Below are positions 7,767 to 13,551 of a stretch of 13,551 bases of DNA, piece by piece; position 1 is the first letter of the stretch; each line of letters opens with the position of its first letter. Location of the stretch: assembly GCA_017394565.1 (NCBI GenBank), contig JAFPXW010000263.1, positions 1 through 13,551 on the forward strand, given 5' to 3'. The position numbers were made by a program, and so were the translations under genes. Origin of the DNA: Oscillospiraceae bacterium (GTDB taxonomy: Bacteria > Bacillota > Clostridia > Oscillospirales > Ruminococcaceae). Below the pieces are notes generated by a model, which was not told the DNA's origin, did not search any database, and saw nothing but the letters and a program-made list of their open reading frames with translations.

Positions 7767-9021
7767 GGTCCTGTTCCTCATCCTCGCTCTCATGCTGGCA
7801 GTGATCGCAGGATTCTCGGCAATGACGGTCTCCTACCGCGGACAGCAGATCCATGTCACGCAGATCAACGACATGGTCGAATCCGTGGAGGAACACTGGG
7901 AGGATCTCGACGATTTCGACAGTGCGCGGTTCCACACGGAAATGCTGATCTTCAACAATGAGGATTTTCTGCTGTATTCGACCGCCGGACGGGAGCTCTC
8001 CGGTGTGGATTCCCCTGCCAAAGCCATGCAGGAGGGCTGCCTGTGCCTGTCGATCCACGAGGGAAGCCGCTATCTGGGGACGCTGGTCATTCCGGATCCG
8101 GCGAAAGTGAATTTCCATGCGGCACGCCGGAAGCTCATCGCAGCGGCGGTCTTTCTGATGCTGGGCATGGTGCTGGCAGGGGTGCTGTACGGCATTTACG
8201 TCCGGCAGTCGATCATCCGGCCGTTCCGGAAAATGGAGCGCTTTGCAGCCGATGTGGCTGCCGGAAAGCTGGACGAACCGCTGATGCTGGAGCAGCACAA
8301 TCTGTTCGGCGCCTTCACGCAAAGCTTTGACATCATGCGCGAGGAACTGAAAGCGTCACGCCGCCGTGAACGGGAACTCAAGCTCAAGGAAAAGGAGATC
8401 ATCGCCTCCCTGAGCCACGACCTGAAAACGCCGATCACGGGCATCAAGCTGATCTGCGAACTGCTGGCGGTGAAGGTGCAGGACGAGTACGTTCTGACGA
8501 AGATCGAAAGCATCCATCAGAAGGCCGAGCAGATCAGCGTGCTTGTGAGTGATCTGCTGGCATCGGCGCTGGATGAACTGGGCGAGATGCAGGTGACGTG
8601 CCGCGACGAAACATCGGCGATACTGCACGAACTTGTGGCGGAACACGACACCCGCACGCTTGTCACGGAAGCGGCGATCCCGGAATGTATGATCGCCGTG
8701 GACAGGCTTCGCGTATCGCAGATCATCGGCAATATCCTGAGCAATTCCTACAAATATGCCGGCACGCCCATCGACATCGGCTACCGCCTGCGTGAGGGCT
8801 ATCTGGAAATGTCCGTCCGCGATTACGGCGAAGGCGTACCGGAATCGGAGATCGGGCTTGTCACGACCAAATTCTATCGCGGACAGAATTCCGACGGCAA
8901 GGACGGCAGCGGTCTGGGATTGTACATCGCGAGCCTCCTGATGGAGAAAATGAACGGCGAACTGATCTGCTCGTGCAGAGAACAGGGATTTCTGGTGACG
9001 GTGCTGCTGCCGTTGTCGTGA
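7750..9021 (+). CDS. Sensor histidine kinase with short extracytoplasmic domain
   Basis: This membrane kinase of 423 residues is the partner of the preceding regulator. Membrane segment 1 is at about 7-27, an extracytoplasmic sensor of about 100 residues follows (about 28-125), segment 2 is at about 128-150, and a HAMP-like linker spans about 151-205 (IRPFRKMERFAADVAAGKLD). The dimerisation/phosphotransfer helix contains H223 in SHDLKTP. The ATPase domain has N-box NILSNSYKY (N328, N332), G1 box DYGEG (358-362), F-box KFYRG and G2 box GSGLGL (386-391). All are canonical. I chose ATG 7750 because GGAGG (7739-7743) lies 6 nt upstream and a membrane segment begins directly; an in-frame ATG at 7693 would add an implausible 19-residue tail inside the regulator gene. 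Unlike BceS-type kinases, which almost lack an ectodomain, this one could sense its signal itself. No ligand can be inferred. Confidence 0.93.
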   Translation: MKRYSKVLFLILALMLAVIAGFSAMTVSYRGQQIHVTQINDMVESVEEHWEDLDDFDSARFHTEMLIFNNEDFLLYSTAGRELSGVDSPAKAMQEGCLCLSIHEGSRYLGTLVIPDPAKVNFHAARRKLIAAAVFLMLGMVLAGVLYGIYVRQSIIRPFRKMERFAADVAAGKLDEPLMLEQHNLFGAFTQSFDIMREELKASRRRERELKLKEKEIIASLSHDLKTPITGIKLICELLAVKVQDEYVLTKIESIHQKAEQISVLVSDLLASALDELGEMQVTCRDETSAILHELVAEHDTRTLVTEAAIPECMIAVDRLRVSQIIGNILSNSYKYAGTPIDIGYRLREGYLEMSVRDYGEGVPESEIGLVTTKFYRGQNSDGKDGSGLGLYIASLLMEKMNGELICSCREQGFLVTVLLPLS

Positions 9022-9039
9022 ATCTGCAAAAAGAGAAAC

Positions 9040-9079
9040 CATTGCCCCGAAGCAATATCGAAATTGCTTCGGGGCAATG
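9040..9079. terminator. Long perfect inverted repeat between convergent kinase genes, probable (bidirectional) terminator
   Basis: CATTGCCCCGAAGCAAT (9040-9056) and its exact complement (9063-9079) enclose a 6-nt loop ATCGAA, a 17-bp perfect stem. Leftward it is followed by a T-rich tract (GGTTTCTCTTTTTGC on the minus strand), a fair terminator for the minus-strand operon. Rightward the nearest T-run (9094-9099) is 14 nt away, so plus-strand termination is less certain. Confidence 0.75.
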
Positions 9080-9107
9080 ATATACCATGAGCATTTTTTG
9101 GGGGCAG

Positions 9108-10718
9108 TTACCGCTTCAGTTCCGCCGAAAACCGATTTCCCTCCGAACGCAGTTCCAGCCGTAATGTCTGCATGGCGGCGATGTTCCGGACGATGGAAAG
9201 TCCCAGTCCGCTGCCGGAATCGGCACTGCGGGAAGCGTCACCTTTGGCGAACGGTTCTGCGAGGTCGGAAACATTCCCGAACGTATCGTCAGCATCGTTT
9301 GTGAAACGGATGCCCTGTCCCAGTCCGGTGACGGTGATCGTTCCGTGCGGCGGCGTGAATTTCACTGCATTCACCGCAAGATTTGTCAGCGCCTGATTCA
9401 TGAGTGCGGCATTGGCTTTGATGGTGCAATTACCCTCGAATCGCGTTGTCAGCTCCTTTTCCTCGATGCGCTCCTGCATCTTTGAGAAAATATCCTCTGT
9501 CATCGTCATCAGGTCGACGGTTGTTTTCTTCTGCACTGTCATATCCTCTGTTTTGGCGAGGTTCAGCGTATCCGCAATGATCCCGTCCATATACTGCGTT
9601 TTCTGCACGATGGCATCAGCGTAATGTTCGCGTTTCTCCGTGCCGACATTGTCGCGCAGATTTTCCGCATAGCCGGAAATGACTGCCAGCGGAGATTTCA
9701 GGTCATGTGCCAGAAGGCTGGTGAGATTCCGGCGGTATTCGTCGTTCTCGTACTGCTTGCAGTATTTCGCATAGGAAATGTGCGCCGTCAGCATCGCCAG
9801 CAGGACAGCGATCAGAAGCAAAACCGCATAGCCGGCGATCAGCTTGAGCAGAATGTCTGCATACCAATAGCAAAACTGCACAGAGTACAGCGAATAACGT
9901 GCGCCGGAAGTATCCCCGATCGGGATGCTGCAAAGTTCCGCTAGCTCTGCCGAAAACGGACGCTTAGGCGCGTACATCCCAGCCGGATTTTCGGAGTAGT
10001 CACCGGCATTGTGATGACAATAGCGGTGCACTTCCTGCAAAGCATCACTGTCCGGCAAAGCGCCGCCGACATAGACCGCGAGGTGTTTGCATTTCTCCGT
10101 ATCCGCCGGCAGAATGCCTGTATTTCCGGTATCACAGATGTAGCGTGTGTAGTGTTCCGTATCCTGCGGTGTGGTGTCGTAGGAGGCGTGGTATTCTTTT
10201 CCGGCAAGTTTTGGCGGATAGGCATCGACTGTGAATTTGCCAAGTACGAACTGTGTCGGATCCTCCTTGCTGATGTAAACATCCTCCGCAGTCACCGTGA
10301 AATCATAATACAATTTCTGGAACGGATGGAGAATTTGGAGTAATTCCTCATCCTCGGAATACAGCGTGATCTTGCTGTTCCCCTCCTCGCCCTGCTGTAC
10401 GATGATGAGATGTGTGACGGCACTGTTGTCGCAGACAATGGAGTTGGTTTCATTGTCGTAGAGAATATATCCGGAGTCAAGGCAGTGCGAGAGTTCGTCG
10501 ATCGTGAGGATCTCTTTGGGAGTTCGGTCAATGCTGCCGTCAGTGTAGAAGTCGTTGAGCATTTCGATGATCGTATTGGTCGGGGAATCATTTGTGTAAT
10601 GCTCCGCGATATACGGACTCTGTACGGCATATGTTGCAGCAAACGCTGCGCCGGCTGCTGCCAGCAGCCACGGGATGAGGTGCTTGCCTAAAAACCTGAG
10701 ATAACTTTTCTTTTTCAT
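9108..10718 (-). CDS. Sensor histidine kinase with large cysteine-containing ectodomain
   Basis: This second sensor kinase, 536 residues, is encoded 22 nt after its regulator on the minus strand. The start at 10718 follows AGGAGGG (10726-10732) at 7-nt spacing. Segment 1 is at about 11-31, then an ectodomain of about 255 residues with six cysteines (79, 96, 195, 210, 234, 263), which could form disulfides outside the cell. Segment 2 (about 288-312) joins the phosphotransfer helix after only about 25 residues, with no clear HAMP. H338 lies in LLAHDLKSPL; the N-box is NLAVNAVKF (N446, N450); the F-box region is EPFAKGD; and the G2 box is GSGLGLSIV (502-510). The G1 box is degenerate: FTNDADD at 472-478 replaces DxGxG, a form related to the NxG variants of some Firmicute kinases. 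Activity is likely but not certain. No transporter gene accompanies it, so its output is unknown. Confidence 0.92.
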   Translation of the reverse strand: MKKKSYLRFLGKHLIPWLLAAAGAAFAATYAVQSPYIAEHYTNDSPTNTIIEMLNDFYTDGSIDRTPKEILTIDELSHCLDSGYILYDNETNSIVCDNSAVTHLIIVQQGEEGNSKITLYSEDEELLQILHPFQKLYYDFTVTAEDVYISKEDPTQFVLGKFTVDAYPPKLAGKEYHASYDTTPQDTEHYTRYICDTGNTGILPADTEKCKHLAVYVGGALPDSDALQEVHRYCHHNAGDYSENPAGMYAPKRPFSAELAELCSIPIGDTSGARYSLYSVQFCYWYADILLKLIAGYAVLLLIAVLLAMLTAHISYAKYCKQYENDEYRRNLTSLLAHDLKSPLAVISGYAENLRDNVGTEKREHYADAIVQKTQYMDGIIADTLNLAKTEDMTVQKKTTVDLMTMTEDIFSKMQERIEEKELTTRFEGNCTIKANAALMNQALTNLAVNAVKFTPPHGTITVTGLGQGIRFTNDADDTFGNVSDLAEPFAKGDASRSADSGSGLGLSIVRNIAAMQTLRLELRSEGNRFSAELKR

Positions 10719-10740
10719 GTAAGATCCCTCCTGTTTCGAT

Positions 10741-11430
10741 TCATGTTTTGGTTTGCTCTGTAAGCTGGTATCCTCTGCCGATGACCGTTCTGATCTGCTT
10801 TCCGGCACTGCCAAGTGCGGCACGGAGTTTGCGAATGTGGCTGTCCACGACACGGTCTGTCCCGAAATAATCCATTCCCCAGACGTGGTCAAGCAGCATA
10901 TCGCGCGAAACTGTCCAGCCCTTGTGTTCCATCAGGAATTGCAGCAGTGCGAATTCCTTCGGCGCGAGTGTGATCGCTTCACCATGCACGGTAACAGCGA
11001 GCGTGCGAAGATCCATGCGGATGTCACCAACGACCAGATCATGTGAAATAACTGTGCCTTTCGCACGATTCAGGAGCGCATGGACTTTGGCAAGGAGCGC
11101 TGCGAGCGAGAACGGCTTGGTCACATAATCATCGCAGCCAAGCGCATAGCCGTGGAGCAGATCCTCCTCACGGGCGCGAGCCGTCAGAAAGAGCAGCGGC
11201 ACATCGCTGTTTTTGCGGATCTCTCGGCAAAGTGCAAATCCGTCCATGCCGGGCATCATGACATCGAGCATAATCAGGTCAAAGTGCGCTGTCTGGATAC
11301 AGCCGAGTGCAGCGTTGCCGTCGGGAACGGCAGTCAATGCAAGGGTATCCGCAGCTTTTGCAGAGAAATAGTCCGTGATGATCTCGCGCAGCGATGCATC
11401 ATCCTCCGCCAGCAGAATGCGGTATGTCAT
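10741..11430 (-). CDS. OmpR/PhoB-family response regulator (second system)
   Basis: This DNA-binding regulator of 229 residues is paired with the kinase that follows it in the same operon. The receiver domain has D10/D11, phosphoacceptor D56 (IMLDVMMPGMDG), T83 and K105 (TKPF). The winged-helix domain occupies about 130-224 (LAPKEFALLQFL, DHVWGMDYFG, VVDSHIRKLRAAL, end motif GRGYQLTE). It is a canonical PhoB/VanR-like protein of usual length. The start at 11430 follows GGAGGT (11437-11442) at 6-nt spacing; an upstream in-frame ATG at 11529 lies at the promoter -10 and is not credible. Direct repeats in its leader (11469-11488) suggest it may control its own transcription (inference). Confidence 0.95.
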   Translation of the reverse strand: MTYRILLAEDDASLREIITDYFSAKAADTLALTAVPDGNAALGCIQTAHFDLIMLDVMMPGMDGFALCREIRKNSDVPLLFLTARAREEDLLHGYALGCDDYVTKPFSLAALLAKVHALLNRAKGTVISHDLVVGDIRMDLRTLAVTVHGEAITLAPKEFALLQFLMEHKGWTVSRDMLLDHVWGMDYFGTDRVVDSHIRKLRAALGSAGKQIRTVIGRGYQLTEQTKT

Positions 11431-11468
11431 GGGATCACCTCCGTTAATAACAGGATACAGGATGGGTG

Positions 11469-11488
11469 TGTCTTTTGTATGTCTTTTG
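11469..11488 (-). promoter_or_regulatory. 11-bp-spaced direct repeat in the leader of the second two-component operon
   Basis: On the minus strand CAAAAGACA occurs twice, its plus-strand complement TGTCTTTTG lying at 11469-11477 and 11480-11488, exactly 11 bp apart. One-turn spacing is typical of OmpR-family binding sites. It lies between the -10 element and the ribosome site, a position that would favour repression or autoregulation. Chance repeats in this A/T-rich leader cannot be ruled out. Confidence 0.35.
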
Positions 11489-11519
11489 AAACTTTTTTTG
11501 AAAAAAGGGATACGTTTAT

Positions 11520-11548
11520 AGTATACCATGCCGCACCAACTCCGTCAA
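11520..11548 (-). promoter_or_regulatory. Sigma-A-type promoter of the second two-component operon
   Basis: Read on the minus strand: TTGACG (complement of 11543-11548), a 17-bp spacer ending in TGG, then TATACT (complement of 11520-11525). The TGn before the hexamer makes it an extended -10. Start is predicted near 11513, giving a leader of about 80 nt. Confidence 0.75.
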
Positions 11549-11573
11549 GCTTAGAACCTATACCGCATTTTGT

Positions 11574-11585
11574 GTGAAATTTCAC
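11574..11585. promoter_or_regulatory. 12-bp palindrome between two divergent promoters
   Basis: GTGAAATTTCAC is a perfect palindrome lying between the promoter of the minus-strand two-component operon (ends 11548) and the htpG -35 (starts 11594). The position suits a dimeric regulator binding site. No known operator was matched with confidence, and a 12-bp palindrome may be chance. Confidence 0.25.
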
Positions 11586-11593
11586 TTTCGCCC

Positions 11594-11622
11594 TTGACAA
11601 ACGCCGCTGAATGATGTATAAT
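11594..11622 (+). promoter_or_regulatory. Consensus sigma-A promoter of htpG
   Basis: TTGACA (11594-11599), a 17-bp spacer and TATAAT (11617-11622) match the consensus exactly. Transcription should start at about 11629, just ahead of the CIRCE operator, so a bound HrcA dimer would block a very strong promoter. Confidence 0.9.
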
Positions 11623-11634
11623 AGTATTTAAGAA

Positions 11635-11661
11635 TTAGCACTCAAACATAGCGAGTGCTAA
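11635..11661 (+). promoter_or_regulatory. CIRCE operator (HrcA binding site)
   Basis: TTAGCACTC-N9-GAGTGCTAA matches the CIRCE consensus at every position (11635-11643 and 11653-11661). It starts 12 nt after the -10 of htpG and ends 28 nt before the start codon. CIRCE is the operator of the heat-shock repressor HrcA, usually found at groESL and dnaK operons. Confidence 0.95.
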
Positions 11662-11689
11662 AACTATTTTCAAGAAAGAGGATGTTAGT

Positions 11690-13551
11690 ATGGAAACAAA
11701 GGCTTTTCAGGCGGAATCCAAGAAGCTGCTCGACATGATGATCCATTCGATCTATACCCACAAGGAGATCTTCCTGCGTGAGTTGATCTCGAATGCTTCC
11801 GATGCGATCGACAAGCTCTATTTCCGTTCGCTGACTGACGATTCTGTCGGCATGAATAAGGACGACTTCGCCATCCGCATCGACCTCGACAAGGATGCGC
11901 GTACCATCACCATCACCGATAACGGCATCGGCATGACCAAGGAGGAGCTCGAAAAGAACCTCGGTACGATCGCAAGCTCCGGCTCCCTCGCATTCAAGAC
12001 CGACAACAAACTCGAAGGCGATCAGCAGATCATCGGACAGTTCGGTGTCGGCTTCTATTCTGCCTTCATGGTCGCAAAGCGCGTGACCGTGTACTCCAAG
12101 GCGTTCGGCGCAGACGCGGCTTACAAGTGGCAGTCTGAGGGCGTGGAGGGTTACACCATCGAGGATACGCAGATGGATACCCACGGCACGAAGATCGTTC
12201 TCGAGCTCATGGAGGACGGCGAGGATGAGGGCTACAGCGAATTCCTCGAGCCCTACCGCATTCAGGGACTTGTGAAGCGCTATTCTGATTACATCCGCTT
12301 CCCCATCCAGATGGAGGTCACCCACCGCAAGCTCAAGGACGGCACCGAGAACGAGTACGAGGAGGAAGTCACCCTCGATACCCTCAACAGCATGGTGCCC
12401 CTCTGGAGAAAGAACAAGACCGAACTGACGGACGACGATTACAATACGTTCTATCAGGAGAAGTTCGTGGATTATATGCCGCCGATGGCTTACAAGCACG
12501 TCCACAATGAGGGCATGGTCACTTATGATGCACTGCTCTACATCCCGTCGAAGGCACCGTTTGATTATTACACCCGTGAGTATGAAAAGGGCTTGCAGCT
12601 TTACTCCAACGGTGTCATGATCATGGAAAAGTGCAGCGACCTGCTGCCGGATTACTACAGCTTTGTCCGCGGTCTGGTGGATTCTGAGGATCTGTCGCTG
12701 AACATTTCCCGTGAGATGCTCCAGCATGACCGCCAGCTCAAACTCATTGCCAAATCCATCGAAAAGACCATCAAGAACGAACTCACCCGCATGATCAAGT
12801 CCGACCGTGACAAGTACGAGAAGTTCTTTGAGGCGTTCGGTACACAGCTCAAGTACGGCGTGTATTCTGACTACGGTATGCACAAGGAGGATCTCCAGGA
12901 TCTGCTGCTGTTCCAGTCCTCGCGCGGTGACAAGCCGATCACGCTCCAGGAATATGTGGACAATATGCCGGAGGAGCAGAAGGATATCTACTACGCATCC
13001 GGTGCCACGCCGGAAGCCATCGCTGCCCTTCCGCAGGCAGAGGCCGTTCTTGCCAAGGGCTATGAGATCCTGTATTTCACCGCACCGGTCGATGAATTTG
13101 CAGCCAAGCAGATGATCGCTTATAAGGAGAAGGTCTTCAAGTCTGTCACCGAGAATGACCTTGATCTTTCCACGGAGGAAGAAAAGAAGGCGCTCGAAGA
13201 AAAGCAGACCGAGAGCAAGGATCTGCTTGAAGAAATGAAGTCCGCACTCGATGGCAAGGTAGAGCGTGTCACCCTGTCAAACCGTCTGAAGTCCCATCCG
13301 GTCTGCCTGACCAGCGAAGGCGACCTGACGCTCGAAATGGAGAAGGTTCTCAACTCCATGCCGACTGACAAGAAGGTACAGGCAAAGCTTGTCCTCGAAG
13401 TCAATCCGGAGCATCCGGTCTTTGCACGTCTGACGGCTCTCGCAGGCACCGACAAGGTCGGCAAGTACGCAAAGCTCCTGTACAATCAGGCACTCCTGCT
13501 TGAGGGTATGCCGATCGAGAATCCGGCAGAGTTCAGCGAACTCATCTGCGA
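11690..13551 (+). CDS. htpG: Molecular chaperone HtpG (Hsp90 family), 3' end just outside the window
   Basis: HtpG is a cytoplasmic ATP-dependent dimeric chaperone. The frame is open from ATG 11690 to the window end, giving 620 codons. The bacterial family is usually 610-640 residues and the last visible residues (GMPIENPAEFSELIC) look like the family C-terminus, so only a few codons are missing. Seen in the N-terminal ATPase domain: E31 and N35 in RELISNASDAIDKL, DNGIG (77-81), GTIASSG (92-98) and GQFGVGFYSAFMVA (117-130). The middle domain includes IRFPI and PLWRKNKTE, the arginine-containing stretch that contacts ATP. The ribosome site AAAGAGGA (11675-11682) sits 7 nt before ATG. A consensus promoter and perfect CIRCE predict heat-inducible expression under HrcA. 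No frame break was seen. Confidence 0.97.
   Translation, partial: METKAFQAESKKLLDMMIHSIYTHKEIFLRELISNASDAIDKLYFRSLTDDSVGMNKDDFAIRIDLDKDARTITITDNGIGMTKEELEKNLGTIASSGSLAFKTDNKLEGDQQIIGQFGVGFYSAFMVAKRVTVYSKAFGADAAYKWQSEGVEGYTIEDTQMDTHGTKIVLELMEDGEDEGYSEFLEPYRIQGLVKRYSDYIRFPIQMEVTHRKLKDGTENEYEEEVTLDTLNSMVPLWRKNKTELTDDDYNTFYQEKFVDYMPPMAYKHVHNEGMVTYDALLYIPSKAPFDYYTREYEKGLQLYSNGVMIMEKCSDLLPDYYSFVRGLVDSEDLSLNISREMLQHDRQLKLIAKSIEKTIKNELTRMIKSDRDKYEKFFEAFGTQLKYGVYSDYGMHKEDLQDLLLFQSSRGDKPITLQEYVDNMPEEQKDIYYASGATPEAIAALPQAEAVLAKGYEILYFTAPVDEFAAKQMIAYKEKVFKSVTENDLDLSTEEEKKALEEKQTESKDLLEEMKSALDGKVERVTLSNRLKSHPVCLTSEGDLTLEMEKVLNSMPTDKKVQAKLVLEVNPEHPVFARLTALAGTDKVGKYAKLLYNQALLLEGMPIENPAEFSELIC

Noticed and set aside
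10719..10892. Longer N-terminus for the second kinase
   Set aside because: The extension overlaps the regulator gene by about 150 bp and lacks a ribosome site, while the start at 10718 has AGGAGGG.
11431..11529. Longer N-terminus for the second regulator
   Set aside because: The upstream ATG overlaps the predicted -10 element and would place the promoter and strong ribosome site inside the gene. Receiver domains start at MTYRILLAEDD-like sequence.
11642..12883. A 413-codon minus-strand open frame opposite htpG
   Set aside because: htpG is unambiguous on the plus strand. The antisense frame has no motif or ribosome site and runs into the CIRCE element.

Overview
The window reads like a chromosomal stretch of a moderately GC-rich Firmicute, most likely a gut Clostridia/Oscillospiraceae (Ruminococcus-like) bacterium. 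The clues are strong GGAGG-type ribosome binding sites, near-consensus TTGACA/TATAAT promoters, a hairpin/T-run terminator, OmpR-type two-component pairs, a perfect CIRCE element in front of htpG, and the protein families present. The genus is an inference. No tRNA, rRNA, insertion sequence, CRISPR array or phage gene was seen.

Layout. (1) 1-1466, plus strand: the 3' part of an AMP-forming acyl-CoA synthetase/ligase gene, closed by an intrinsic terminator (1497-1531). (2) 1543-9021, plus strand: a five-gene module of ABC ATPase, FtsX-type permease with two large ectodomains, secreted SxxK serine hydrolase (beta-lactamase/PBP4* fold), OmpR-family response regulator and sensor histidine kinase. 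Tandem promoter elements and 11-bp-phased direct repeats lie in front of it. (3) 9022-9107: a convergent gap holding a 17-bp perfect inverted repeat, probably a terminator. (4) 9108-11430, minus strand: a second two-component operon (regulator then kinase) with its own good promoter and repeats in its leader. (5) 11594-13551, plus strand: the chaperone gene htpG (Hsp90) behind a consensus promoter and perfect CIRCE operator; only its last few codons fall outside the window.

Working model (inference). The first kinase/regulator pair senses an envelope-active signal and activates the ABC transporter plus secreted hydrolase through the direct repeats at about 1610-1652. This resembles antimicrobial-peptide or cell-wall-stress modules of the BceAB/MacB-FtsX class. 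The kinase has its own extracytoplasmic domain of about 100 residues, so it could sense directly. The second pair has no dedicated transporter in view, and its kinase has a large cysteine-containing ectodomain and no clear HAMP. htpG appears to be under HrcA control.

The most unusual points are the serine hydrolase, which seems to have lost the N-terminal strand region that normally precedes its catalytic SxxK motif and carries a C-terminal domain of about 300 residues that I do not recognise; the phased operator-like repeats in front of the ABC operon and in the leader of the second two-component operon; and CIRCE control of htpG.
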